From Daucus carota subsp. sativus (lineage: Eukaryota; Streptophyta; Magnoliopsida; Apiales; Apiaceae): a stretch of 64,000 nt of DNA. Made by a program: the position numbers and the translations under genes. The stretch is from positions 9,452,501 through 9,516,500 of the forward strand of contig NC_030387.2 in the NCBI RefSeq assembly GCF_001625215.2, read 5' to 3'. Below, piece after piece: positions 1 to 12,115 of the stretch. The notes beneath the pieces were generated by a model, which was given only the letters and a program-made list of their open reading frames with translations, had not been told where the DNA came from and searched no databases. Position 1 is the stretch's first letter. Each line of letters begins with the position of its first letter.

Positions 1-896
1 GAAGCCCGTGTCCATATCAGAAGCCCATACTGAGATTAGGATGAGCTATAAAATAAATGGGCTCAAATGGGCGGGGAGTTATATTCATGGGCTGAACAAT
101 CATTTGATTTAATTTTTTTTAATAATAATGTAATTGATTTCAATTTTAAAATAAAAATATTCTAGGCATATCACTTAATCTTTTTGACAAATTTTATTTT
201 CCCCGGTCATATCAATATTTTGATGATGAGTTAATTCAGACATTAATTTATATGATTTATTTTTAAACAAAAATTCGCAAAATAATTAAATTATATCATT
301 AAGGGTATATTATTATTTACGTTGAAAACGTTTTATGTACAAATTAAATTAAATTAAAATTCCAAGTTCTTAAGAAACAATAACTATTTATTACAAAAAA
401 TGTTTTGGATAACATTAAACATTATAATTTACAGCATTTGTTTTTAACTTGAAAGTCATTACGCGAAAGAAACACACACTATAAAATATGGAAACATAAT
501 TCTATTTCCAAAATTACATTAACAGAATTACATATGGAAGAACTTTTTTAAGATTTAACTATGATTCATGTGCCCGTAAACAAAGAACAAATACGTAATT
601 TAGAATTTCTTTTTAAAATCAATGAATTCTATAAACATAAAAAAAATCTAAAATTAAAAAAAAATCATAAACTTACCATGCGAAGCGGGCTAGGAGCTAT
701 TTCATTCTGCTCTATCTTCAGTAGTCAAACATTCATAATTATGGACGATTGGTCGTTGCATAGCTACTCTGTTTTTTCTGCAGTTGCCTCGCCAGAACTC
801 CCCTATTTTTGGTACTTAAACTGCACTGTTATGTACATCCTGCTCTGCTTTTTGCATTAAAAAAGCTTCCTTTTTTTTGCATTAGGTTTGCACTAT
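1..896. other. AT-rich intergenic DNA, no gene seen
   Basis: The stretch is strongly AT-rich with long A and T runs. A 99-codon open frame at 561-860 has low-complexity lysine and asparagine content and no recognisable domain, so I do not call it a gene. No RNA gene or transposon end was recognised before the hAT-type element that starts at 897. Confidence 0.6.
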
Positions 897-1364
897 TAGG
901 GCTGTTCACGAACCGAGCCGAGCCGAGTTTTGACCGAACCGAGCCGAGCTTTAATTTTTTTTCTGACGAGTCGAGCCGAGCCGAGCTTTTTTATCGAACA
1001 AAAATTGTGTTCAAGCTCGGCTCGTTAACTAACGAGCCGAACACGAGCTTGTTCGCGAACAAATACAAGCCGAGCCAAGTCGAGTCGAGTCGAGCCGAGC
1101 CAGAAAAAAAAAATAAAGACAAACCGCTAGTTGACTCTTAAAATAGCTAACCAAATAATTTTAATTTTTTGAAACTTTGTTTATATCACTAAAATGTATA
1201 TATATTAACATCCAAACGGTTGGATCGGTAAGAAATATTTTTTAAAATATTGAAACACTAAATTAGGATTAAACACTAGTTAGCGGTACTAGTTAACCTT
1301 CTACTTGACTGTTAAAATAGCAAACCATATAAAATTATTATTTTCCGAAATTTTGGTTACAACA

Positions 1365-1415
<51 letters not shown>

Positions 1416-1706
1416 TATATGTTGAATTCTGAATTCAATGACATATATAAATTATAAAAAAAAACCCCAAAAATATTACATTTTTTCGAGCTTTAACGAG
1501 CCGAGCTCGAGCCGAGCGAGCTCGAGTCGAGCTCGAGCCGAGCTCGAGCCGAACATACTAAAAGCTCGGCTCGAGCTCGTTTACTTAACGAACAATTTTT
1601 TGTGTTCGAGCTCGAGCTCGTTAACTTAACGAGCCGAGCCGAACGAGCTCTTAACGAGCCGAGCTCGAGCTTGTTCGCGAACAGCTCGGTTCGTTAAACA
1701 GCCCTA
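897..1706. mobile_element. Non-autonomous hAT-type element with GAGCCGAGC-rich ends
   Basis: The element begins TAGGGCTGTTCACGAACC and ends with the near inverted complement (TAGGGCTGTTTAACGAACC read from the other end). It is flanked by a perfect 8-bp duplication, TGCACTAT, at 889-896 and 1707-1714, the TSD length of hAT transposons. Both ends are packed with GAGCCGAGC and GAGCTCGAGC repeats in both orientations. The middle is AT-rich and includes a TA microsatellite near 1371-1411. No transposase is encoded, so it would depend on an enzyme made elsewhere. Short open frames inside it are by-products of the repeats. Confidence 0.85.
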
Positions 1707-1959
1707 TGCACTATGACTTCTTATTTCTGCTGTATTTCTTTAGCAAATGCAAATATACAAGATCTTAGGTGTTTGTTATCTAATATTACAGTTAAAGCAC
1801 TTGTCCATTATACTGGTTGGGTTTTTTATTTGAAAATCTGCATATTTTTATGGAAAAACTTAAGGATTTGGCTTGCGGCCCTATAGATCGATCATTGGTG
1901 GCCGGAGGATTATATTAGCACCACCATTTGGGAGGGAAGTGATAGGCGCAGATTTGATT

Positions 1960-2400
1960 TTAGACACTATACCACACGTATGGATGCCTGGGTTTTGGAT
2001 GATGAGCAGGGACATCTTGTTGATTCTTGGGGTTTTGGGTATTTGCTGACCCTCGGGTTTTCCGTCAGAACGACATTGCCTTGATAAAAGCCCTTGTTGA
2101 GAGATGGAGGCTGGAGACAAACTCCTTTCACTTCCCATTCACACAAGAGGATGTCTACATGCTGCGTGTGAGTTTACCGATTAGTGACCATGCTCTTACT
2201 CTCACGGATTTTGCTTGTCCACAAGTATTGGCTTATTGAGCGGGAGGATATAAGGTTGGAAAAGGTGTTTAACCGAAAGATATAATCAGCGCAGTTAAGC
2301 TGCGGATATTATTAGTTAGACCGGGATATCAGGATGTACACTCAGATCTATGTGTTGAGGATCACAAGGCTATTCTTTTTCTCTTGAGATCATTTTGGAA
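1960..2400 (+). pseudogene. Plant mobile domain (MAIN-like) gene remnant
   Basis: Translations of the plus strand resemble the plant mobile domain (aminotransferase-like, PF10536) of MAIN/MAIL proteins. A segment reading WVLDDEQGHLVDSWGF is followed, in another frame, by IKALVERWRLETNSFHFP and EDVYMLRVSLPIS, and further on by YTQIYVLRIT. The usual order is FxLDxxLIxALVERWRPETHTFH, then LEDVxxLLGLPI, then a YxLxxxxG helix, so the order is right but frames are broken and residues lost. Full-length family members have several hundred residues; only about 140 codons are traceable here. Such domains occur both in host genes and as cargo of Mutator-like elements, and the origin cannot be told from this piece. 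Confidence 0.65.
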
Positions 2401-3049
2401 GACTGCAGTTTGAGACTAAACTCATGTTAACCGACTAAAAGAGTATTTAATATCATATATTTTGACGTTTGAATTGATTATATGATAAAAACAGCGGTTT
2501 ACACTATGTGCAGAGATCCAATTCAATGGATTTGTTTATTAGGATTGCATGTCAACGTCAATTTACGAACAAACAAACCCGCGTCACGTTACCTCTTGGA
2601 TTTCTGCTCTTCTATTTTGCGTGTAGAGATTGAATTCCCCTACCCATCCTGGTCAAACACAGCCTGTCTATAATTACACCCTTCTTTTCCCATGAAAACC
2701 ACCACAATAACCCCCTCTTTATCGTACAAATCCGATAAATTAAGTTACTTATATATAAAAACATCATGGATAATTGGATTCCATAAATTGATCAATATTT
2801 ATGGATCTTAATATTTATGCTCAGTGAAACATTTTTACCCGATGCCCAATCTTCTAATTGAAAATGTTTTCGAAAATAATTTACAGACTTTTTTTCAATT
2901 TTGCCGATTTTGACCAATTTTCGTTGATTCTTTAAAAAAAATATCTTTTATCTGATTAACGATTAATCAAAATATTTTCCGTCTTAACAGCGATTAAGTG
3001 ATTAATCTCCGCCTACATTTAGAAAATCGAATATTATATTCTAACAAAT
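2401..3049. other. Intergenic, no gene seen
   Basis: AT-rich DNA between the mobile-domain remnant and the receptor-kinase promoter. A 63-codon frame at 2482-2673 has no recognisable domain. No transposon ends were identified. Confidence 0.5.
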
Positions 3050-3095
3050 TACGTGTCGTTAGCGAGGCGCGAGCACATAGAAAAGCACCATGCCG

Positions 3096-3145
3096 TTGAC
3101 TCGGCCACCCAGCTGAAGTCAACCAGTCCACCGCTTGCATATAAA
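3096..3145 (+). promoter_or_regulatory. Putative core promoter of the receptor kinase: W-boxes and TATA
   Basis: A W-box core TTGAC lies at 3096-3100 and its inverted form GTCAA at 3118-3122. They are followed by TATAAA at 3140-3145, about 124 bp before the start codon. Paired W-boxes bind WRKY factors, and cysteine-rich receptor kinases are known as a WRKY- and defence-responsive family. Use of these boxes here is inferred from spacing and context. Confidence 0.5.
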
Positions 3146-3268
3146 CAAATTCAAAACAGTTTAATATTCCAACAACAAGTCAATAATACAATCCATCTCC
3201 ACCTCATTTTATCAATTTACATACAAAACAACAAGAAAACTATTTGATCTTTGCATCAAAAATAACCA

Positions 3269-5824
3269 ATGAAACCATCATTCTCGATCTTGCTAATATT
3301 GTTATGTTGTTTGGCAAGCCCATCTCTCTGTGATCCCAGAGCAACAGAAGCTGCTCTGATATGCAGCAACTCAACAGCTGCACAATCTGATCGTCAAGTC
3401 TTCGTATCGAATTTCCTAGCTAGCTTAGACACGATCACTCCCTTAGTTTCTAGCCAGAGATTCGGACTTGTCGTTAGTGGCCGCGGCAATGCAACAGTGT
3501 TCACATTCGGTGAATGCATGAAAGATTTGTCGAAAAAGGACTGTGATCTCTGTTTTGCTCAATGCAAGACTCAGATTCTGAGGTGCCTTCCATTCCAGAG
3601 ATTGGTTCGGGGTGGAAGGCTTTTTTATGATGGTTGTTACTTGAGGTACGATGATTATATGTTCTTTAACGAGAGTGTGAGTCGAGTTGATAGGACTGTA
3701 TGTGGGAAGGATGAATTCGTTGGTGATCAGAGTTTGTTTAGGAGCAATGTGGTGGAGTTGGTCAGGAATTTGAGCTTTCAAGGGGCTAAGAATGACGGGT
3801 TTTATGCAGGGGATGTGCGTAGAGGGAATTTGAGTGTTTTCGGGCTGGCTCAGTGCTGGGAGTTTGTCAAGAGGAGGGATTGTCAGAGGTGTTTGGCTGA
3901 TTCTGTTTCAAGGATTGGGGCTTGTCTACCTAAAGATCAAGGGAGGGTTCTGAATTCGGGTTGTTATATGAGGTATTCGACGCAGAGGTTTTATAATAAT
4001 TCAGGGGATGGTGAGGCGCCAGTTAGGAATGGAAGTAAGTTGAATACTTGTATGTTTTGATCAGGGTTGTCATTGAGTTCCAGTGTTTTATTATCTAACT
4101 TTTTCCAGGAGGGAGCAAAACCGCGGTGATTCTTGCTGCAACTTGTGGTGGGGGCGCTTTTCTGCTGTTTATAGCGATGATCATGTTCTTTGTGAGGAAG
4201 AAAATCTTGAAACAGAAAAGAGGTAACTTAGTTGGAACATTTAAGCTTTCAGTTTTTGATATTGTTTGTTATGTGTAGATTAAGTAAAAGTTTCTGGTAT
4301 ATTTTGTAGAAAAGAAGCAACTAGGAGCATTGTTGAGTACTGTTAACAAGTCCAAATTCAATTTCTCATATGAAACACTTGAAAAGGCAACAAATTACTT
4401 TCATGATTCCAATAAGTTGGGACAAGGAGGATCGGGTACCGTCTACAAAGTACGTTCTTTCTACCTTTGCTCACCTAGTTAATATCAGCTCAGTTGCATC
4501 AAATTTGTTTCTGTCAAACAGGGGATTTTACCAAGCGGTCAGGCTGTTGCTGTTAAGAGGCTCTTATTTAACACGACACAATGGGCGGATCACTTCTTCA
4601 ATGAAGTTAACTTGATCAGTGGCATTCAACATAAGAATTTGGTGAAGCTGTTTGGTTGCAGCATTACAGGACCCGAAAGCCTTTTGATCTATGAATATGT
4701 TCCAAACCAAAGTCTTCACGATTACTTCTCTGGTTGTTCTCTTATCCCTTCATTTTCATGATTGATCTGCTTTCTAATTCTTCTCTGATAAGATAACTAA
4801 TTAGGATGTTATATCTATTCCAGCTCAGAAGAATGTTCATCTGCTATGTTGGCAAGTGAGGTTCAACATCATTTTGGGTACAGCTGAGGGCTTGGCCTAT
4901 CTTCACGAAGAATCAAAGCTTAGAATCATACACAGGGACATAAAGCTCAGCAACATACTTCTTGACAAAGACTTAACGCCAAAGATTGCTGATTTCGGGC
5001 TTGCTAGATTGTTTCCTGAAGATAAAAGTCATATTAGCACTGCAATCGCAGGGACACTGTAAGTTCAGCAAATCGTTTAATACTTGTCGTATCACTTCTT
5101 TTAGTCTGCTACGCTCATTTATCCGCCAAGCTTACAGCAAATCGAGTAAATTCACTTTGCAAGTCATTATGGTTGTAAAAGAAATAAATGGAACTAACTA
5201 ATTTTAAGGCAAAAAATATGCTCTGATGTGTGCGACATTTTTATTTGTCGATATACAATGACAGTGGATATATGGCACCAGAGTATGTTGTTCGAGGCAA
5301 GCTAACTGAGAAAGCAGACGTTTATAGTTATGGAATTCTTGTCATAGAAATTATTTGCGGAAAGAGGAACAATGCTTTTGCAGAAAACACATTTTCTATC
5401 ATACAAACGGTACTTCACAGTTCATATATTTATAAGCGTAATGTTTCCTAAGCCTAATCATACGACTATAACCCGATACATTTTCTTTGTAAAGGCTTGG
5501 AACCTGTATCAGGCAGGGAGATCATGTGAAACAGTTGATCCATCACTGGAAGGCAACTTCCAAGAACAAGAGGCGTCTAGATTGCTTCAGATAGGCTTAC
5601 TCTGTGCGCAAGCATCAGCAGAACTGCGACCCACTATGTCAAATGTTGTAAAAATGATCATCGGTGAGCAAGAGGTTCCCCAGCCAGCACAACCACCATT
5701 CCTCAATTCGACTAGTTCAAGAAGCACTTCGTTCAATCAGCTACAGCCTGATCATTATTCCCGGCCTCGTTCCAACTCTCAGTCTTCAGGAAACAGCATC
5801 ACAGAAAGCATTGAACCACGCTGA
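3269..5824 (+). CDS. CRK: Cysteine-rich receptor-like protein kinase (CRK), 7 exons
   Basis: Plasma-membrane receptor kinase of the DUF26 family. Exons by GT-AG sites with conserved phase: 3269-4034, 4109-4222, 4310-4449, 4522-4732, 4824-5058, 5265-5409, 5495-5824, giving 646 aa. Residues 1-21 are a signal peptide. Two Gnk2/DUF26 domains carry C-X8-C-X2-C motifs (C83/C92/C95 and C196/C205/C208), and a membrane helix lies at about 261-283. The kinase has GQGGSG, the ATP-binding lysine in VAVKRL (about K352), the HRDIKLSN catalytic loop (about 447-454), DFG (467-469) and GTLGYMAPEY. All catalytic residues are present, so an active Ser/Thr kinase is expected. Family roles are apoplastic redox, stress and defence signalling; the ligand is unknown. 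The N-terminus ([12 protein letters not shown]) and seven-exon layout recall the CRK2/CRK3/CRK42 group, but the exact orthologue is uncertain. Confidence 0.95.
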
Positions 5825-7399
5825 ATTAAACTGCCTATTCATAGATTCATCATCCACATTGTAATTTGTACATATACACATTATATGAAATGAATTTGGA
5901 TTATCTTAACATTGCTGAATTGAATTTTTTTTCTTATCCATGATTTTTTTTTAAGTACAAGTTAATCCCCGTGATTACATATCCTGGGTACCATTGCAGA
6001 TGTGTATATTTATCTAACTGGTCTGATTGCTTAAGTTGATAGAAACTACAAATCTAGAATTTTTTTCAGTCGTTTTCTAAGATGTGCAGACCAGATCATC
6101 TAACCTGTCCTTGACTCTAACATCAACCAAAGTGCACAAACAGAAGCTAAAACCTGATATTGTGTGACAATCCTGGTAATGTAAAATTCTTAGAACCGAA
6201 CCTCTTCTCAAGAGCAAACATCATATGAAATAATGAAGGTCATGGAAAAATAGTAGGAAAAAAGAGTAACCTGGAAATATATTTACTGCAGTCCTGTAGC
6301 TACTAAGTTCCCCATGAGTCCTCGATCAACCTCAAAATATTTGGCAGTAGAAAATCCCGCTTCCAGTGCAAGGGTCTGCAACTGCTTTCCAGGTTAAGAG
6401 GAAGCACACAGTTGTCAGAAATAAAATTTCCAGACATATCAGGAGACAAACTTTCCTCTGAATCTAGATTAGTTCAAGATACACTGATGAAACAGCACTA
6501 TTCTTGGTGGATACCTTATAGGCTGATAACCATTACCATAAACTCTGTTGATCAACCTCACCCTTTAATGTTTACAGTAATAACGCTCCTTTAGCAATAA
6601 ATTAATTAGGCTAGTGACAAGAATCTATTACAGTATTGCTTTAAAAGCAGGAAGTAATATCGGACTATGGGACACCAAAAAAATAAAAAAAAAACCAATA
6701 TAAGGTATCGCTTATTTTGCCTGGAACCCCCTATGCTTGGTTAATAGTTTATTTCAATAGAATTAACCATAAGACTAGGGTTTGCATCTGGTGAAAAGGA
6801 CCATTGTTATTGGAGAAATTAGTCATAAGACTGGAGTTTACATCAGGTGAAAAGGGCCATTGTTGTTGGAGAATAACCGGAGATATATTGTGGCTGTGCA
6901 GCAGCTCAGGATGATTCTTCATCCTTGCTCATATTCCAGCAGAATTAATCAAGAATGAAATTGTAATGTCCAGTCAGAAAACTTTCCAATCTTAATCGTG
7001 TCACGTCAAACTTTTCACCAAAATGTTATTGGTCTGTTTTTATATTTTTCAAAATTATATTTAAAGATAATAATTTCAGCTATGCTGTCAAAACTTGTAA
7101 ACAAGTATGCCAAAAATTAAAGGTGAGGGAGTAAATCAGTGAAGTTAGAGTTACGAATGATACTAATATGATGTCATTGATTTGTAATATAATCACCATG
7201 ATCGATTGATATTTATATCAGAAAGAAAGTGAATACATAATATTTCAGCTGAAACAATGCTACATGAGTATATGGTCAGTTGAGTAATAGATTTCATCCC
7301 AGAATATACGATTTTTGTTTAGTTGATGGTAACACAACCTTCCTATTTTGTCTTCTTTTTCTTTAGAAAATCCAGTGCAAGTACAAAATCCGCGATAAT
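5825..7399. other. Convergent intergenic region between CRK and SRO genes
   Basis: It holds the 3' ends of the CRK (+) and SRO (-) transcripts. No gene, RNA gene or transposon end was recognised; a 60-codon frame at 6412-6594 has no domain. The only structure seen is a local tandem duplication at 6767-6873. Confidence 0.5.
6767..6873. repeat. Two-copy tandem duplication, period 56 bp
   Basis: The unit beginning CATAAGACT and ending GTTATTGGAGAA (second copy GTTGTTGGAGAA) occurs twice, starting at about 6767 and 6823, with several substitutions between copies. It is probably a replication-slippage duplication. Confidence 0.7.
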
Positions 7400-9647
7400 C
7401 TAACCAGCCGCCCTCCCTGTGCTGCTTGCATTTTTTCCTGCTGCTCCAGAATTTCTACTATGCTTGCGATTATCAAGAGTCTGCACATACAGCAGTAGTA
7501 AATAAAAAATTACAGTGTGAGATTCAAACCAAGACTATCAACTAAAGATAATTAGCTTATCTTGAAATTGGTCTGGAAAACAGAAATATGATTCTATATT
7601 GAATGTTTTGTTGCTAGGACACAAGCAAACTAGACTATCTACAGAAGTTAACAGGCTCCGGTCTTTCCTGCACCAGAACTCGAAAGGTTCAGAAAAGGGT
7701 TTTCAGAGGTTCCCAAAGGGCACATCAAACGCATACCATCATCATTCTTGAACCAACAAACCACTACTTACAGTCTTCATATCTACATCTAGTAATCAAC
7801 TACTTTCTACCATGATTACTCTGAAATTCAGAGTAGGACAACTGGTTTCTAACTTATCAGCTATTATGAAGCTGCACTGTTGGCCTGTCTACTTTGGTTA
7901 GTGAATATATAATGACAATTTAATTTGAGGTACACTCAACATAAAATAACCTCTGAAGCTATAGAACAGATTTTTTAACTATAGAAGATTCCAAATTCTA
8001 TGTTCAAATATATGCAGAAGCCATTCATGTAATGTAGAAGCCTAAATCAACATACATATAGTTGCTCCTATAGACATTCTAGTATCACAAAATGTTTGAT
8101 CATCACTAACTAATACCTTGTTTCTGCTTGATTTGATCACTGCCTTGAGTAGATTGTCTCCAGCAATTTGCCTCACAGTCCTTATCAGTTGGTTCCTCGT
8201 AATCTTCTTTGCCTATTACCAAACAAAAAAAAACCAGACAAACAACATTTCAGCTATGTAATCCATCAATGAAAAGTTCACGACATTCAACATATTACAA
8301 GAAAAACGTTCATACCAGAAATGCAGTATGGTATCTGGTGATCAAGTCCATTTCCGAAGGTACTAAATACGTTCCAAGATCTGACATTAGTCTGGGAAAG
8401 CTCATGTAAGGCGACTTAGGTATCAAACAAGGTCGCTGAATCCTCGGTGAACCAGTGAGTGATGCCTTGAAACTAATAACAAAACTGGGAAGAATGTGTG
8501 AATTCATGTAACAACTCCATATGATATACTTGTTGGGTTCATCCAAGTTATCCATGCCGCTATCAAACTCTTCTGAACTCGGTTGAAACTGCTCAGAACC
8601 AGCACGTATTTGTTCCGATTTGCCCAATATAACACGACAGAGTATAATGTGCCTCAATCCACTGTCATCAGCATCTGATGATAAGACACTGCAAAAGAAC
8701 AATTAGCACATACCCTATTCATAAATAGACAAGAAGTCTCATTCATATTAATGACAAATTAACATCGTAACAGTATTATAAAATTTATGTTCAGAAGACG
8801 AGCAAAAATAGCTCGGAAGAGCTGAGTTTTCCACTCAAGAGCACCTCTCTTTGCCACCCGGACATTTTAGTTCAAAATCAGTAAGTGGTTTTATTTTAAG
8901 TTTCAGTCACTATTCAAAAATCAGAAAAACTCATTTATCCATTTCGGTAATGAGTCTGGTTCGGATCGTTTTTTTATTTGATTATTTTTTGAGTCATCCA
9001 AATCCTAAACGAGTTGAAATTTCAATACAAACATGACCTATTGAGTATCAATTAATTTGAAGAAGACCTATTTTGACCCGAAATTCATTAAAAATTAATT
9101 GCATTAATTATATTTATTATAATATATATATAAATAATAATTTATTGAGATTATATGTGAATAAATATATCTTAAATATATATATAATTTTATAATATAA
9201 ATAGATATATATATATATATAGAGTTAAGTTCCATGTAGTCCATATATTTACTGTAGTACCGTAGACCACGTATGTTCTGTAATTATAAAATGACATAAA
9301 AACATTGCAAAATGTATGAAACTTGTTATTTTGTGAAATACATTCTATAAATATCACTATTTCATGAAAAAATATTGAAAATCATTTATGTTCGACAAGT
9401 AGAATACAAATGTTCTGTAATATGTAAATATGTTCTGCAAACTTAACATGTTTGGCAGAATAATGTGTTTTTCACTATTTAACTTGTAGAATGTTTAGGA
9501 TTGTCAAAATTTTTAACAAAATAATGATGTTTATAGAACATATTTTGCAAAATAACACATTTTACAATGTTTTTATGCCATTTTATAGTTGCAGAACATA
9601 CGTGGTCTACGGTACTACAGTAAATATGTGAACTACATGGAACTTTG

Positions 9648-9685
<38 letters not shown>

Positions 9686-10354
9686 GTTTGTCTAGTGTGT
9701 AATTTTCAGATGGAGTTCAAATAAATATAAAAACTACCCGACTTAAATCTCACCCGAAATAAAATCTCCGACCCTAATTCGTGAATTTTGCTGCCCCTAA
9801 TTCTAGGACCGAGTATTTTAAAATCCTCCTATCGCGGCCGCGTGAATTGAGTTTTGGTCGCAAACATATGAATGAGAGTAGTATTTGATAGGGAATTCAG
9901 AATTGTGCGTTACTAACCTGTCCAGAGGAAAATTAGCAGGAGACAGATACACCCCACGTCCATGTAAACCTCCATTCCCAGGCGATGCAAACCCGTGAGC
10001 TAAAACCTCATCAATCTCTTTTTTCGAACCACCGTACCATGCAAATTTTACGTTAGGATTTCCCCGGTTCTTTCTCGAAACAGCCTCTGAAAAAACCCGA
10101 AAACTTCGAAGCCTGCCTTCACCCGACAAACCGGAAAACGAGTTTCTCCGAACCGCCACAACCCTAACGTGCTCGCCAAGCTTCCCCAGGCCCGTAACAA
10201 GACAGTTCTTGATGACGTCATGCTCCCAATTTTCGTCACCTACCCTCATCGTTGTATTGTTCTTCGGAGAAGATGTAAATGAACCAGAATCGGCTGCGAG
10301 AATCTCGTAGTTGTCTTCGGTGAACGACATTTGTTGTGTTTCGATACAATTCAT
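7400..10354 (-). CDS. SRO: SRO (similar to RCD1) protein: PARP-like plus RST domains, 4 exons
   Basis: Exons read on the minus strand: 10354-9918, 8688-8316, 8206-8117, 7480-7400. Phases fit and give 326 aa. Residues about 50-270 form a PARP-catalytic-like fold (FAWYGGSKKEIDEVLAHGF, HGRGVYLSP, then FDSGMDNLDEPNKYIIW and ILPSFVISF). The third and fourth exons give the RST domain (KITRNQLIRTVRQIAGDNLL), the family's platform for binding transcription factors. There is no WWE domain and the length fits, so this is the short SRO2/SRO3/SRO5 type rather than RCD1/SRO1. Plant SROs are mostly enzymatically inactive PARP homologues in abiotic-stress and redox signalling, nuclear or organellar. The first intron (8689-9917) carries a hairpin transposon. 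Confidence 0.93.
9222..9650. mobile_element. Hairpin MITE with ~95-bp inverted repeats inside SRO intron 1
   Basis: The first ~95 bases (from GAGTTAAGTTCCATGTAG) are repeated almost perfectly in inverted orientation at the end (to TACATGGAACTTTGTTC). Both arms contain CGTAGACCACGTATGTTCTG. The element sits in a TA-rich tract (TATATA on both sides), so the target duplication cannot be measured. No protein is encoded. It lies within SRO intron 1, and a transcript through it would fold into a long stem. A similar end (GTGGTCTACAAGGAACTTTACTC) occurs near 27240-27262. Superfamily not determined. Confidence 0.8.
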
Positions 10355-11214
10355 CTCGTAAACTGAAGGCGAGGTGGCGGTATGAATATATATAGAGAAC
10401 GAGAATGTGAATTAGTGGGCAAGTTTACTTGGATCGGTGGAAAAACTTTAAATAAAGATAAAGACGATAATCTACGCACATACGTAAAGCTCGAACCGCC
10501 TTGTGTCTTGTGTGTGCAAGGACGTTAGATGTGTTTGAAATAATTTGGATTTGTTCGTGCCGCCAAGAAATTAATAATAGTAAATTAATGTCGTCACGTT
10601 AGGTGTGTCTGGATGGGACTACAGAAGAAAGATTATTCTTGATGTTTCGGAACTTGAGTATATTCAGGTAGCTGTCGTAAAGATCCACGTGGCTGCTGAG
10701 ACTTTGTTTCTTCGGCACCAAGTTTCGTTGCCTTGCCCAGATTGATCATCAAAGTTATGTCCTGTGTGGACAACTTTAATTCTACTTTATTTGTGTAAAG
10801 AATAAGAAGTATTTTTCACAAGTTTGTGAGCTTTTCTTGACCTGTAAAAAAGGAATAAGTATTTTTAATAAGTCGTGAAAAAGAAGTTGGAAATAGAAAA
10901 TATTAATTTATTTTAAAAAATTGCTACTTCTTTTATAAAACACTTAATTAGTTATTAATTCACTTCTTATTTCTACTCCACTAACTAGAATATTCCAAAT
11001 ATAAAATTTTAGTGCTTAGCATGTATGTATGGATATGAACACATAATAGACAAACCATTTACTTCAAGAAAGAAGTCAATTCTTCCGAGTTAACCCAAAC
11101 GCCCCCAACATTCACGAGTCCTCTGCTTATCAATCGAGTCGTTTATTGTAGCGTAAATGCATAATTGTCGAGAAACTTTTTGTATATCCACTCGGAACCA
11201 ATTGAAATTTATTA
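10355..11214. other. SRO upstream region, no gene seen
   Basis: It should contain the SRO promoter (minus strand). A TATATATA stretch at about 10385-10394 lies close to the start codon but is not a convincing TATA box. No coding, RNA or mobile feature was recognised before the Stowaway element at 11215. Confidence 0.5.
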
Positions 11215-11476
11215 CTCCCTCCGTCCCCTTTTACATGTCCTTTTGGAAAAAAAATTTTGTCCCAAATTACTTGTCCACTTCTCTTTTCAAATCAACTTTT
11301 TGTATGTTTTTTCAAAATGTAACAACTTCCAATGTTTGACTAGCATATATATATACACAACTCTATCTAATTCATTACATTTATTAGGGATATGTATTAA
11401 AACAAGATATCTACCTAACATTTTCTTAAGATGCGTTATTTTTTTAAAAGGGACAAGTAAAAGGGGACGGAGGGAG
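11215..11476. mobile_element. Stowaway-type MITE (Tc1/Mariner), 262 bp
   Basis: It starts CTCCCTCCGTCCCCTTTTAC, ends with the inverted complement (GTAAAAGGGGACGGAGGGAG), and is flanked by TA at 11213-11214 and 11477-11478. These are the diagnostic terminal repeat and TA target duplication of Stowaway elements. It has no coding capacity. Confidence 0.92.
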
Positions 11477-12014
11477 TACTTATGATTTATTTAATGTGAT
11501 TTATGATTTAACAACATTTATGTGATAAATAAAAAGTTTAAAATGTCTGTTTGAATTTTGATTGATCAATAATTTATGAATTATAATAAAAATAAAAGTG
11601 ATTTATGAATAAATTATGTTTTATAAGTCATTTTTATCAATTTTTGTTTTGAAATTAAGTCACCGAAAAAATATCTCAAACTAACTTCTTGTTTAAGTCA
11701 ATTTCTGATTTATTTCTAGTTTTAGACCGACTCATAACTTATTACACAAACAGACTTTTTTAGCTTAAAGTCAAAAATGCTCTAAGTCTGGGTTAGACAA
11801 ACAGGTTCTTTGTTACTGTTAGACCTCACTCTTGTGTTTGCCGCTTCAGCCGAGGAGCAACGAAAGCTAATGGTACAAGACCAGATTGTTGAAGATGTTT
11901 ATCAAGCAAGTAGGATTCTCATATATGTAAAAGAAGTCAGGTTCTAAACAATGAAGGCAATCGATTCCGCAATAAGGGTGGAAAGTGGAAACACAAGGAG
12001 AAGCTTTTCACCTT

Positions 12015-12115
12015 GTCAACATTGTGGAGCAGTTTAAGGCTGTAAAGAGGGTGCTTAAAAATATGTTAAAGGAACTAGTGGTTTTGACATTCAATTCACA
12101 AGGAGTGATAAGTGT
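12015..12115 (+). pseudogene. Copia retrotransposon pol fragment (end of RT / RNase H start)
   Basis: The DNA translates in one frame as FKAVKRVLK and then, one frame over, as YVKGTSGFDIQFTRSDK. Together these match the Copia pattern AAKRVLRYVKGTxxxGIxFxRS at the RT-RNase H boundary. A frameshift and stops break it. The 96-codon frame at 11985-12275 that overlaps it is an accident of this remnant, not a gene. Confidence 0.55.

Noticed and set aside
561-1141. Two overlapping open frames of about 100 codons
   Set aside because: The first is low-complexity; the second runs through the GAGCCGAGC repeats of a hAT derivative. Neither has a domain.
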